Origin: Cornus controversa
Lineage: Eukaryota; Streptophyta; Magnoliopsida; Cornales; Cornaceae
Reading direction: 5' to 3'
Assembly: GCA_026545225.1 (NCBI GenBank)
Contig: CM048847.1
Coordinates: forward strand, 620,001 to 684,000
Length of the DNA: 64,000 nt
The position numbers and the translations under genes were made by a program. The notes below the pieces were generated by a model. The model was not told the origin of the DNA, made no database searches, and saw only the letters and a program-made list of their open reading frames with translations. Shown one piece after another: positions 36,114-50,800 of the stretch. Position 1 is the stretch's first letter. The number at the start of each line of letters is the position of its first letter.

Positions 36114-39100
36114 GATTAGAAAACCACATTCCAAGAGAAGTCGTGCCATAATACTAATCGTACGCTGTTTTTTTGTAAATGAAACCATCAAACCGTCCCA
36201 AAGAAACGACGAGCATGTCGATCCGATCTTCATCCATATTTGTTTGAGTTGTTATGAGTCGAAAAGAACAATTCCTTGCAATAACCAGGCATGACCACAA
36301 CCGTGTGGTGCTTTGTCCTAGAATTGACCATCTGGATGTCTAGAAGAATAGAGAATAACAACAACGGTTTTGAACTTGTTTCGTTTGACCTGTCCTGATT
36401 CGAAAAGTCCAATCCACGTGAAATCGTGCCATACATAGAATTATACGTTGCATTATGCCTAATTCGACCGTGAGGACGTCCTGAATCGAAAAGAGTAATT
36501 CCTTGCTGCACTCATGAATGATCACAACCGTATGGTGCTCTATGCCAACTTCAACCATCTGGACAAGTAAAAGAAACAATTCCCAAGCTATCGATGATTT
36601 CAAACAAGTTTAGTTTGAGTTGTTCTGATTCAAAAACCCATTCCTTGAGAAGTCGTGCCATAATCAGAATCGTAAGTTTCTTTTTTCCAAATTAGACCAT
36701 CAAAGCATCCAAAAGAAGTGACGAACATGTCAATCCGATCTTCATCACAACCGTATGGTGCTTTGTTCCAAATTCGACCGTTTGGACATCTAAAGGAAAC
36801 AATTAGCAAGCTACCAACCATTTTAAACTTGTTTCATTTGAGTTGTTTTGATTCAAAAACCGCATTCCAAGAGAAGTCGTGCCATAATACTAATCGTACG
36901 CTGCTTTTTTCAAAATGAAACCATCAAAGGGTCCCAAAGAAACGACGAGCATGTCGATCCGATATTCATCCATGTTTGTTTGAGTTGTTCTGAGTCGAAA
37001 GAACAATTGCTTGCTATAATCAGGCATGACGACAACCGTATGGTGCTTTGTGCTAGAATTGACCATCTGGATGTCCAGAAGAATAGAGAATGACAACAAC
37101 GGTTTTGAACTTGTTTCGTTTGACCTGTCCTGATTCGAAAAGTCCAATCCACGTGAAATCGTGCCATACATAGAATTATACGTTGCTTTATGCCTAATTC
37201 GACCGTGAGGACGTCCTGAATCGAAAAGAGTAATTTCTTGCTGCACCCATGAATGATCACAACCGTATGGTGCTCTATGCCAACTTCAACCATCTGGACA
37301 AGTAAAAGAAACAATTCCCAAGCTATCGATGATTTGAAACAAGTTTAGTTTAAGTTGTTCTGAGTCGAAAACCCCAGTCCTTGAGAAGTTGTGTCATAAT
37401 CAGAATCGTAAGTTTCTTTTTTCCAAATTAGACCATCAAAGCATCCAAAAGAAGTGACGAACATGTCAATCCGATCTTCATCACAACCGTATGGTGCTTT
37501 GTTCCAAATTCGACCGTTTCGACATCTAAAGGAAACAATTTGTAAGCTACCAACCATTTTAAACTTGTTTCATTTGAGCTGTTATGATTAGAAAACCACA
37601 TTCCAAGAGAAGTCGTGCCATAATACTAATCGTACGCTGTTTTTTTGTAAATGAAACCATCAAAGCATCCCAAAGAAACGACGAGCATGTCGATCCGATC
37701 TTCATCCATATTTGTTTGAGTTGTTATGAGTCGAAAAGAACAATTCCTTGCAATAACCAGGCATGACCACAACCGTGTGGTGCTTTGTCCTAGAATTGAC
37801 CATCTGGATGTCTAGAAGAATAGAGAATAACAACAACGGTTTTGAACTTGTTTCGTTTGACCTGTCCTGATTCGAAAAGTCCAATCCACGTGAAATCGTG
37901 CCATACATAGAATTATACGTTGCTTTATGCCTAATTCGACCGTGAGGACGTCCTGAATCGAAAAGAGTAATTTCTTGCTGCACCCATGAATGATCACAAC
38001 CGTATGGTGCTCTATGCCAACTTCAACCATCTGGACAAGTAAAAGAAACAATTCCCAAGCTATCGATGATTTGAAACAAGTTTAGTTTAAGTTGTTCTGA
38101 GTCGAAAACCCCAGTCCTTGAGAAGTTGTGTCTTAATCAGAATCGTAAGTTTCTTTTTTCCAAATTAGACCATCAAAGCATCCAAAAGAAGTGACGAACA
38201 TGTCAATCCGATCTTCATCACAACCGTATGGTGCTTTGTTCCAAATTCGACCGTTTCGACATCTAAAGGAAACAATTTGTAAGCTACCAACCATTTTAAA
38301 CTTGTTTCATTTGAGCTGTTATGATTAGAAAACCACATTCCAAGAGAAGTCGTGCCATAATACTAATCGTACGCTGTTTTTTTGTAAATGAAACCATCAA
38401 AGCGTCCCAAAGAAACGACGAGGATGTCGATCCGATCTTCATCCATGTTTGTTTGAGTTATTCTGAGTCAAAAAGAACAATTCCTTGCAATAACCAGGCA
38501 TGACCACAACCGTATGGCGCTTTGTGCTAGAATTGACCATCTGGATGTCTAGAAGAATAGAGAATGACAACAACGGTTTTGAACTTGTTTCGTTTGACCT
38601 GTCCTGATTCAAAAAGTCCAATCCACGTGAAATCGTGCCATACATAGAATTATACGTTGCATTATGCCTAATTTGACCGTGAGGACGTCCTGAATCGAAA
38701 ATAGTAATTCCTTGCTGCACTCATGAATGATCACAACCGTATGGTGCTCTATGCCAACTTCAACCATCTGGAAAAGTAAAAGAAACAATTCCCAAGCTAT
38801 CGAGGATTTTAAATAAGTTTAGTTTGAGTTGTTCTGATTCAAAAACCCATTCCTTGAGAAGTCGTGCCATAATCAGAATCGTAAGTTTCTTTTTTCCAAA
38901 TTAGACCATCAAAGCATCCAAAAGAAGTGACGAACATGTCAATCCGATCTTCATCACAATCGTATGGTGCTTTGTTCCAAATTCGACCGTTTGGACATCT
39001 AAAGGAAACAATTTGTAAGCTACCAACCATTTTAAACTTGTTTCATTTGAGTTGTTTTGATTAGAAAACCACATTCCAAGAGAAGTCTTGCCATAATATT

Positions 39101-42100
39101 AATCGTACGCTACTTTTTTCTAAACGAAACCATCAAAGGGTCCCAAAGAAACGACGAGGATGTCGATCCGATCTTCATCCATGTTTGTTTGAGTTGTTCT
39201 GAGTCAAAAAGAACAATTCCTTGCAATAACCAGGCATGACCACAACCGTATGGCGCTTTGTGCTAGAATTGACCATCTGGATGTCCAGAAAAATAGAGAA
39301 TGACAACAATGGTTTCGAACTTGTTTCGTTTGACTTGTCCTGATTCAAAAATTCCAATCCATGTGAAATCGTGCCATACTTAGAATTATACGTTGCTTTA
39401 TGCCAAATTCAACCGTCAGGACTTCCTGAATCAAAAAGAGTAATTCCATACTGCACCCATGAATGATCACAACAGTATGGTGCTCTATGCCAACTTCAAC
39501 CATCTGGACAAGTAAAAGAAACAATTCCCAAGCTATCGATGATTTCAAACAAGTTTAGTTTGAGTTGTTCTGATTCAAAAACCCATTCCTTGAGAAGTCG
39601 TGCCATAATCAGAATCGTAAGTTTCTTTTTTCCAAATTAGACCATCAAAGCATCCAAAAGAAGTGACGAACATGTCAATCCGATCTTCATCACAACCGTA
39701 TGGTGCTTTGTTCCAAATTCGACCGTTTGGACATCTAAAGGAAACAATTAGCAAGCTACCAACCATTTTAAACTTGTTTCATTTGAGTTGTTTTGATTCA
39801 AAAACCGCATTCCAAGAGAAGTCGTGCCATAATACTAATCGTACGCTGCTTTTTTCAAAATGAAACCATCAAAGGGTCCCAAAGAAACGACGAGCATGTC
39901 GATCCGATATTCATCCATGTTTGTTTGAGTTGTTCTGAGTCGAAAGAACAATTGCTTGCTATAATCAGGCATGACGACAACCGTATGGTGCTTTGTGCTA
40001 GAATTGACCATCTGGATGTCCAGAAGAATAGAGAATGACAACAACGGTTTTGAACTTGTTTCGTTTGACCTGTCCTGATTCGAAAAGTCCAATCCACGTG
40101 AAATCGTGCCATACATAGAATTATACGTTGCTTTATGCCTAATTCGACCGTGAGGACGTCCTGAATCGAAAAGAGTAATTTCTTGCTGCACCCATGAATG
40201 ATCACAACCGTATGGTGCTCTATGCCAACTTCAACCATCTGGACAAGTAAAAGAAACAATTCCCAAGCTATCGATGATTTGAAACAAGTTTAGTTTAAGT
40301 TGTTCTGAGTCGAAAACCCCAGTCCTTGAGAAGTTGTGTCATAATCAGAATCGTAAGTTTCTTTTTTCCAAATTAGACCATCAAAGCATCCAAAAGAAGT
40401 GACGAACATGTCAATCCGATCTTCATCACAACCGTATGGTGCTTTGTTCCAAATTCGACCGTTTCGACATCTAAAGGAAACAATTTGTAAGCTACCAACC
40501 ATTTTAAACTTGTTTCATTTGAGCTGTTATGATTAGAAAACCACATTCCAAGAGAAGTCGTGCCATAATACTAATCGTACGCTGTTTTTTTGTAAATGAA
40601 ACCATCAAACCGTCCCAAAGAAACGACGAGCATGTCGATCCGATCTTCATCCATATTTGTTTGAGTTGTTATGAGTCGAAAAGAACAATTCCTTGCAATA
40701 ACTAGGCATGACCACAACCGTGTGGTGCTTTGTCCTAGAATTGACCATCTGGATGTCTAGAAGAATAGAGAATAACAACAACGGTTTTGAACTTGTTTCG
40801 TTTGACCTGTCCTGATTCGAAAAGTCCAATCCACGTGAAATCGTGCCATACATAGAATTATACGTTGCATTATGCCTAATTCGACCGTGAGGACGTCCTG
40901 AATCGAAAAGAGTAATTCCTTGCTGCACTCATGAATGATCACAACCGTATGGTGCTCTATGCCAACTTCAACCATCTGGACAAGTAAAAGAAACAATTCC
41001 CAAGCTATCGATGATTTCAAACAAGTTTAGTTTGAGTTGTTCTGATTCAAAAACCCATTCCTTGAGAAGTCGTGCCATAATCAGAATCGTAAGTTTCTTT
41101 TTTCCAAATTAGACCATCAAAGCATCCAAAAGAAGTGACGAACATGTCAATCCGATCTTCATCACAACCGTATGGTGCTTTGTTCCAAATTCGACCGTTT
41201 GGACATCTAAAGGAAACAATTAGCAAGCTACCAACCATTTTAAACTTGTTTCATTTGAGTTGTTTTGATTCAAAAACCGCATTCCAAGAGAAGTCGTGCC
41301 ATAATACTAATCGTACGCTGCTTTTTTCAAAATGAAACCATCAAAGGGTCCCAAAGAAACGACGAGCATGTCGATCCGATATTCATCCATGTTTGTTTGA
41401 GTTGTTCTGAGTCGAAAGAACAATTGCTTGCTATAATCAGGCATGACGACAACCGTATGGTGCTTTGTGCTAGAATTGACCATCTGGATGTCCAGAAGAA
41501 TAGAGAATGACAACAACGGTTTTGAACTTGTTTCGTTTGACCTGTCCTGATTCGAAAAGTCCAATCCACGTGAAATCGTGCCATACATAGAATTATACGT
41601 TGCTTTATGCCTAATTCGACCGTGAGGACGTCCTGAATCGAAAAGAGTAATTTCTTGCTGCACCCATGAATGATCACAACCGTATGGTGCTCTATGCCAA
41701 CTTCAACCATCTGGACAAGTAAAAGAAACAATTCCCAAGCTATCGATGATTTGAAACAAGTTTAGTTTAAGTTGTTCTGAGTCGAAAACCCCAGTCCTTG
41801 AGAAGTTGTGTCATAATCAGAATCGTAAGTTTCTTTTTTCCAAATTAGACCATCAAAGCATCCAAAAGAAGTGACGAACATGTCAATCCGATCTTCATCA
41901 CAACCGTATGGTGCTTTGTTCCAAATTCGACCGTTTCGACATCTAAAGGAAACAATTTGTAAGCTACCAACCATTTTAAACTTGTTTCATTTGAGCTGTT
42001 ATGATTAGAAAACCACATTCCAAGAGAAGTCGTGCCATAATACTAATCGTACGCTGTTTTTTTGTAAATGAAACCATCAAACCGTCCCAAAGAAACGACG

Positions 42101-43475
42101 AGCATGTCGATCCGATCTTCATCCATATTTGTTTGAGTTGTTATGAGTCGAAAAGAACAATTCCTTGCAATAACCAGGCATGACCACAACCGTGTGGTGC
42201 TTTGTCCTAGAATTGACCATCTGGATGTCTAGAAGAATAGAGAATAACAACAACGGTTTTGAACTTGTTTCGTTTGACCTGTCCTGATTCGAAAAGTCCA
42301 ATCCACGTGAAATCGTGCCATACATAGAATTATACGTTGCATTATGCCTAATTCGACCGTGAGGACGTCCTGAATCGAAAAGAGTAATTTCTTGCTGCAC
42401 CCATGAATGATCACAACCGTATGGTGCTCTATGCCAACTTCAACCATCTGGACAAGTAAAAGAAACAATTCCCAAGCTATCGATGATTTGAAACAAGTTT
42501 AGTTTAAGTTGTTCTGAGTCGAAAACCCCAGTCCTTGAGAAGTTGTGTCTTAATCAGAATCGTAAGTTTCTTTTTTCCAAATTAGACCATCAAAGCATCC
42601 AAAAGAAGTGACGAACATGTCAATCCGATCTTCATCACAACCGTATGGTGCTTTGTTCCAAATTCGACCGTTTCGACATCTAAAGGAAACAATTTGTAAG
42701 CTACCAACCATTTTAAACTTGTTTCATTTGAGCTGTTATGATTAGAAAACCACATTCCAAGAGAAGTCGTGCCATAATACTAATCGTACGCTGTTTTTTT
42801 GTAAATGAAACCATCAAAGCGTCCCAAAGAAACGACGAGGATGTCGATCCGATCTTCATCCATGTCTGTTTGAGTTGTTCTGAGTCGAAAGAACTAATGC
42901 TTGCAATAATCAAGCATGACGACAACCGTATGGCGCTTTGTGCTAGAATTGACCATCTAGATGTCCAGAAAAATAGAGAATGACAACAACGGTTTCGAAC
43001 TTGTTTCGTTTGACTTGTCCTGATTCAAAAATTCCAATCCATGTGAAATCGTGCCATAGTTAGAATTATACGTTGCTTTATGCCAAATTCAACCGTCAGG
43101 ACTTCCTGAATCAAAAAGAGTAATTCCATACTGCACCCATGAATGATCACAACCGTATGGTGCTCTATGCCAACTTCAACCATCTGGACAAGTAAAAGAA
43201 ACAATTCCCAAGCTATCGATGATTTTAAACAAGTTTAGTTTCAGTTGTTCTGATTCGAAAACCCTAGTCCTTGAGAAGTTGTGTCATAATCAGAATCGTA
43301 AGTTTCTTTTTTCCAAATTAGACCATGAAAGCATCCAAAAGAAGTGACGAACATGTCAATCCGATCTTCATCACAACCGTATGGTGCTTTGTTCCAAATT
43401 CGACCGTTTGGACATCTAAAGGAAACAATTAGCAAGCTCACAAGTATTTTAAACTTGTTTCATTTGAGTTGTTAT
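36114..43475 (+). repeat. Mixed satellite block with dimer-like alternation
   Basis: Monomers of the GATTA/GTAAATG and GATTC/CAAAATG haplotypes largely alternate. The rare marker CAAACCGTCCC occurs near 36190, 40607 and 42079, linking three monomers at spacings of 4417 and 1472 bp (six and two monomers). Hybrid monomers are visible. The one at 38323 starts with the GTAAATG module A but ends that module with GAGGATG from another haplotype. The one at 42740 combines a GTAAATG head with CATGTCTGTTTG and AACTAATGCTTGC. This is a patchwork rather than a clean higher-order repeat. Confidence 0.7.
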
Positions 43476-46400
43476 GATTAGAAAACCACATTCCAAGAGA
43501 AGTCGTGCCATAATACTAATCGTACGCTGCTTTTTTCAAAATGAAACCATCAAAGGGTCCCAAAGAAACGACGAGCATGTCGATCCGATATTCATCCATG
43601 TTTGTTTGAGTTGTTCTGAGTCGAAAGAACAATTGCTTGCTATAATCAGGCATGACGACAACCGTATGGTGCTTTGTGCTAGAATTGACCATCTGGATGT
43701 CCAGAAGAATAGAGAATGACAACAACGGTTTTGAACTTGTTTCGTTTGACCTGTCCTGATTCGAAAAGTCCAATCCACGTGAAATCGTGCCATACATAGA
43801 ATTATACGTTGCTTTATGCCTAATTCGACCGTGAGGACGTCCTGAATCGAAAAGAGTAATTTCTTGCTGCACCCATGAATGATCACAACCGTATGGTGCT
43901 CTATGCCAACTTCAACCATCTGGACAAGTAAAAGAAACAATTCCCAAGCTATCGATGATTTGAAACAAGTTTAGTTTAAGTTGTTCTGAGTCGAAAACCC
44001 CAGTCCTTGAGAAGTTGTGTCATAATCAGAATCGTAAGTTTCTTTTTTCCAAATTAGACCATCAAAGCATCCAAAAGAAGTGACGAACATGTCAATCCGA
44101 TCTTCATCACAACCGTATGGTGCGTTGTTCCAAATTCGACCGTTTCGACATCTAAAGGAAACAATTTGTAAGCTACCAACCATTTTAAACTTGTTTCATT
44201 TGAGCTGTTATGATTAGAAAACCACATTCCAAGAGAAGTCGTGCCATAATACTAATCGTACGCTGTTTTTTTGTAAATGAAACCATCAAAGCGTCCCAAA
44301 GAAACGACGAGCATGTCGATCCGATCTTCATCCATATTTGTTTGAGTTGTTATGAGTCGAAAAGAACAATTCCTTGCAATAACCAGGCATGACCACAACC
44401 GTGTGGTGCTTTGTGCTAGAATTGACCATCTGGATGTCCAGAAGAATAGAGAATGACAACAACGGTTTTGAACTTGTTTCGTTTGACCTGTCCTGATTCG
44501 AAAAGTCCAATCCACGTGAAATCGTGGCATACATAGAATTATACGTTGCTTTATGCCTAATTCGACCGTGAGGACGTCCTGAATCGAAAAGAGTAATTCC
44601 TTGCTGCACTAATGAATGATCACAACCGTATGGTGCTCTATGCCAACTTCAACCATCTGGACAAGTAAAAGAAACAATTCCCAAGCTATCGATGATTTTA
44701 GACAAGTTTAGTTTGAGTTGTTCTGATTCAAAAACCCATTCCTTGAGAAGTCGTGCCATAATCAAAATCGTAAGTTTCTTTTTTCCAAATTAGACCATCA
44801 AAGCATCCAAAAGAAGTGACGAACATGTCAATCCGATCTTCATCACAACCGTATGGTGCTTTGTTCCAAATTCGACCGTTTGGACATCTAAAGGAAACAA
44901 TTAGCAAGCTACCAACCATTTTAAACTTGTTTCATTTGAGTTTTTTTGATTCAAAAACCGCATTCCAAGAGAAGTCGTGCCATAATACTAATCGTACGCT
45001 GCTTTTTTCAAAATGAAACCATCAAAGGGTCCCAAAGAAACGACGAGCATGTCGATCCGATATTCATCCATGTTTGTTTGAGTTGCTCTGTGTCAAAAGA
45101 ACAATTGCTTGCTATAATCAGGCATGACGACAACCGTATGGTGCTTTGTGCTAGAATTGACCATCTGGATGTCCAGAAGAGTAGAGAATGACAACAACGG
45201 TTTTGAACTTGTTTCGTTTGACCTGTCCTTATTCGAAAAGTCCAATCCACGTGAAATCGTGCCATACATAGAATTATACGTTGGTTTATGCCTAATTCGA
45301 CCGTGAGGACGTCCTGAATCGAAAAGAGTAATTTCTTGCTGCACCCATGAATGATCACAACCATATGGTGCTCTATGCCAACTTCAACCATCTGGACAAG
45401 TAAAAGAAACAATTCCCAAGCTATCGATGATTTCAAACAAGTTTAGTTTGAGTTGTTCTGATTCAAAAACCCATTCCTTGAGAAGTCGTGCCATAATCAG
45501 AATCGTAAGTTTCTTTTTTCCAAATTAGACCATCAAAGCATCCAAAAGAAGTGACGAACATGTCAATCCGATCTTCATCACAACCGTATGGTGCTTTGTT
45601 CCAAATTCGACCGTTTGGACATCTAAAGGAAACAATTAGCAAGCTACCAACCATTTTAAACTTGTTTCATTTGAGTTGTTTTGATTCAAAAACCGCATTC
45701 CAAGAGAAGTCGTGCCATAATACTAATCGTACGCTGCTTTTTTCAAAATGAAACCATCAAAGGGTCCCAAAGAAACGACGAGCATGTCGATCCGATGTTC
45801 ATCCATGTTTGTTTGAGTTGTTCTGAGTTGAAAGAACAATTGCTTGCTATAATCAGGCATGACGACAACCGTATGGTGCTTTGTGCTAGAATTGACCATC
45901 TGGATGTCCAGAAGAATAGAGAATGACAACAACGGTTTTGAACTTGTTTCGTTTGACCTGTCCTGATTCGAAAAGTCCAATCCACGTGAAATCGTGCCAT
46001 ACATAGAATTATACGTTGCTTTATGCCTAATTCGACCGTGAGGACGTCCTGAATCGAAAAGAGTAATTTCTTGCTGCACCCATGAATGATCACAACCGTA
46101 TGGTGCTCTATGCCAACTTCAACCATCTGGACAAGTAAAAGAAACAATTCCCAAGCTATCGATGATTTGAAACAAGTTTAGTTTAAGTTGTTCTGAGTCG
46201 AAAACCCCAGTCCTTGAGAAGTTGTGTCATAATCAGAATCGTAAGTTTCTTTTTTCCAAATTAGACCATCAAAGCATCCAAAAGAAGTGACGAACATGTC
46301 AATCCGATCTTCATCACAACCGTATGGTGCTTTGTTCCAAATTCGACCGTTTCGACATCTAAAGGAAACAATTTGTAAGCTACCAACCATTTTAAACTTG

Positions 46401-47890
46401 TTTCGTTTGAGTAGTTTTGATTAGAAAACCACATTCCAAGAGAAGTCTTGCCATAATATTAATCGTACGCTACTTTTTTCTAAATAAAACCATCAAAGGG
46501 TCCCAAAGAAACGACGAGCATGTCGATCCGATCTTCATCCATGTTTGTTTGAGTTGTTCTGAGTCGAAAGAACAATTGCTTGCTATAATCAGGCATGACG
46601 ACAACCGTATGGTGCTTTGTGCTAGAATTGACCATCTGGATGTCCAGAAGAATAGAGAATGACAACAACGGTTTTGAACTTGTTTCGTTTGACCTGTCCT
46701 GATTCGAAAAGTCCAATCCACGTGAAATCGTGCCATACATAGAATTATACGTTGCTTTATGCCTAATTCGACCGTGAGGACGTCCTGAATCGAAAAGAGT
46801 AATTTCTTGCTGCACCCATGAATGATCACAACCGTATGGTGCTCTATGCCAACTTCAACCATCTGGACAAGTAAAAGAAACAATTCCCAAGCTATCGATG
46901 ATTTGAAACAAGTTTAGTTTAAGTTGTTCTGAGTCGAAAACCCCAGTCCTTGAGAAGTTGTGTCATAATCAGAATCGTAAGTTTCTTTTTTCCAAATTAG
47001 ACCATCAAAGCATCCAAAAGAAGTGACGAACCTGTCAATCCGATCTTCATCACAACCGTATGGTGCTTTGTTCCAAATTCGACCGTTTCGACATCTAAAG
47101 GAAACAATTTGCAAGCTACCAACCATTTTAAACTTGTTTCATTTGAGTTGTTATGATTAGAAAACCACATTCCAAGAGAAGTCGTGCCGTAATAGTAATC
47201 GTACGCTGCTTTTTTCTAAATGAAACCATCAAAGCGTCCCAAAGAAACGACGAGCATGTCGATCCGATCTTCATCCATGTCTGTTTGAGTTGTTCTGAGT
47301 CGAAAGAACTAATGCTTGCAATAATCAAGCATGACGACAACCGTATGGCGCTTTGTGCTAGAATTGACCATCTAGATGTCCAGAAAAATAGAGAATGACA
47401 ACAACGGTTTCGAACTTGTTTCGTTTGACTTGTCCTGATTCAAAAATTCCAATCCATGTGAAATCGTGCCATAGTTAGAATTATACGTTGCTTTATGCCA
47501 AATTCAACCGTCAGGACTTCCTGAATCAAAAAGAGTAATTCCATACTGCACCCATGAATGATCACAACCGTATGGTGCTCTATGCCAACTTCAACCATCT
47601 GGACAAGTAAAAGAAACAATTCCCAAGCTATCGATGATTTTAAACAAGATTAGTTTCAGTTGTTCTGATTCGAAAACCCTAGTCCTTGAGAAGTTGTGTC
47701 ATAATCAGAATCGTAAGTTTCTTTTTTCCAAATTAGACCATGAAAGCATCCAAAAGAAGTGACGAACATGTCAATCCGATCTTCATCACAACCGTATGGT
47801 GCTTTGTTCCAAATTCGACCGTTTGGACATCTAAAGGAAACAATTAGCAAGCTCACAAGCATTTTAAACTTGTTTCATTTGAGTTGTTAT
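43476..47890 (+). repeat. Six-monomer segment with partners 4415 bp downstream
   Basis: The monomers at 43476, 44212, 44948 and 45683 match those at 47891, 48627, 49363 and 50098 (offset 4415). Shared rare markers include GAGTTTTTTTGATTC (near 44938 and 49353), GAGTTGCTCTGTGTC, GTCCTTATTCG, TACGTTGGTTTATG, ATTTTAGACAAG and CACAACCATATGG. The next monomer (46419) differs from its expected partner (50834), so the shared register ends at about 46.4 kb. Confidence 0.75.
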
Positions 47891-50800
47891 GATTAGAAAA
47901 CCACATTCCAAGAGAAGTCGTGCCATAATACTAATCGTACGCTGCTTTTTTCAAAATGAAACCATCAAAGGGTCCCAAAGAAACGACGAGCATGTCGATC
48001 CGATATTCATCCATGTTTGTTTGAGTTCTTCTGAGTCGAAAGAACAATTGCTTGCTATAATCAGGCATGACGACAACCGTATGGTGCTTTGTGCTAGAAT
48101 TGACCATCTGGATGTCCAGAAGAATAGAGAATGACAACAACGGTTTTGAACTTGTTTCGTTTGACCTGTCCTGATTCGAAAAGTCCAATCCACGTGAAAT
48201 CGTGCCATACATAGAATTATACGTTGCTTTATGCCTAATTCGACCGTGAGGACGTCCTGAATCGAAAAGAGTAATTTCTTGCTGCACCCATGAATGATCA
48301 CAACCGTATGGTGCTCTATGCCAACTTCAACCATCTGGACAAGTAAAAGAAACAATTCCCAAGCTATCGATGATTTGAAACAAGTTTAGTTTAAGTTGTT
48401 CTGAGTCGAAAACCCCAGTCCTTGAGAAGTTGTGTCATAATCAGAATCGTAAGTTTCTTTTTTCCAAATTAGACCATCAAAGCATCCAAAAGAAGTGACG
48501 AACATGTCAATCCGATCTTCATCACAACCGTATGGTGCTTTGTTCCAAATTCGACCGTTTCGACATCTAAAGGAAACAATTTGTAAGCTACCAACCATTT
48601 TAAACTTGTTTCATTTGAGCTGTTATGATTAGAAAACCACATTCCAAGAGAAGTCGTGCCATAATACTAATCGTACGCTGTTTTTTTGTAAATGAAACCA
48701 TCAAAGCGTCCCAAAGAAACGACGAGCATGTCGATCCGATCTTCATCCATATTTGTTTGAGTTGTTATGAGTCGAAAAGAACAATTCCTTGCAATAACCA
48801 GGCATGACCACAACCGTGTGGTGCTTTGTGCTAGAATTGACCATCTGGATGTCCAGAAGAATAGAGAATGACAACAACGGTTTTGAACTTGTTTCGTTTG
48901 ACCTGTCCTGATTCGAAAAGTCCAATCCACGTGAAATCGTGGCATACATAGAATTATACGTTGCTTTATGCCTAATTCGACCGTGAGGACGTCCTGAATC
49001 GAAAAGAGTAATTCCTTGCTGCACTCATGAATGATCACAACCGTATGGTGCTCTATGCCAACTTCAACCATCTGGACAAGTAAAAGAAACAATTCCCAAG
49101 CTATCGATGATTTTAGACAAGTTTAGTTTGAGTTGTTCTGATTCAAAAACCCATTCCTTGAGAAGTCGTGCCATAATCAAAATCGTAAGTTTCTTTTTTC
49201 CAAATTAGACCATCAAAGCATCCAAAAGAAGTGAAGAACATGTCAATCCGATCTTCATCACAACCGTATGGTGCTTTGTTCCAAATTCGACCGTTTGGAC
49301 ATCTAAAGGAAACAATTAGCAAGCTACCAACCATTTTAAACTTGTTTCATTTGAGTTTTTTTGATTCAAAAACCGCATTCCAAGAGAAGTCGTGCCATAA
49401 TACTAATCGTACGCTGCTTTTTTCAAAATGAAACCATCAAAGGGTCCCAAAGAAATGACGAGCATGTCGATCCGATATTCATCCATGTTTGTTTGAGTTG
49501 CTCTGTGTCAAAAGAACAATTGCTTGCTATAATCAGGCATGACGACAACCGTATGGTGCTTTGTGCTAGAATTGACCATCTGGATGTCCAGAAGAGTAGA
49601 GAATGACAACAACGGTTTTGAACTTGTTTCGTTTGACCTGTCCTTATTCGAAAAGTCCAATCCACGTGAAATCGTGCCATACATAGAATTATACGTTGGT
49701 TTATGCCTAATTCGACCGTGAGGACGTCCTGAATTGAAAAGAGTAATTTCTTGCTGCACCCATGAATGATCACAACCATATGGTGCTCTATGCCAACTTC
49801 AACCATCTGGACAAGTAAAAGAAACAATTCCCAAGCTATCGATGATTTCAAACAAGTTTAGTTTGAGTTGTTCTGATTCAAAAACCCATTCCTTGAGAAG
49901 TCGTGCCATAATCAGAATCGTAAGTTTCTTTTTTCCAAATTAGACCATCAAAGCATCCAAAAGAAGTGACGAACATGTCAATCCGATCTTCATCACAACC
50001 GTATGGTGCTTTGTTCCAAATTCGACCGTTTGGACATCTAAAGGAAACAATTAGCAAGCTACCAACCATTTTAAACTTGTTTCATTTGAGTTGTTTTGAT
50101 TCAAAAACCGCATTCCAAGAGAAGTCGTGCCATAATACTAATCGTACGCTGCTTTTTTCAAAATGAAACCATCAAAGGGTCCCAAAGAAACGACGAGCAT
50201 GTCGATCCGATGTTCATCCATGTTTGTTTGAGTTGTTCTGAGTCGAAAGAACAATTGCTTGCTATAATCAGGCATGACGACAACCGTATGGTGCTTTGTG
50301 CTAGAATTGACCATCTGGATGTCCAGAAGAATAGAGAATGACAACAACGGTTTTGAACTTGTTTCGTTTGACCTGTCCTGATTCGAAAAGTCCAATCCAC
50401 GTGAAATCGTGCCATACATAGAATTATACGTTGCTTTATGCCTAATTCGACCGTGAGGACGTCCTGAATCGAAAAGAGTAATTTCTTGCTGCACCCATGA
50501 ATGATCACAACCGTATGGTGCTCTATGCCAACTTCAACCATCTGGACAAGTAAAAGAAACAATTCCCAAGCTATCGATGATTTGAAACAAGTTTAGTTTA
50601 AGTTGTTCTGAGTCGAAAACCCCAGTCCTTGAGAAGTTGTGTCATAATCAGAATCGTAAGTTTCTTTTTTCCAAATTAGACCATCAAAGCATCCAAAAGA
50701 AGTGACGAACATGTCAATCCGATCTTCATCACAACCGTATGGTGCTTTGTTCCAAATTCGACCGTTTCGACATCTAAAGGAAACAATTTGTAAGCTACCA

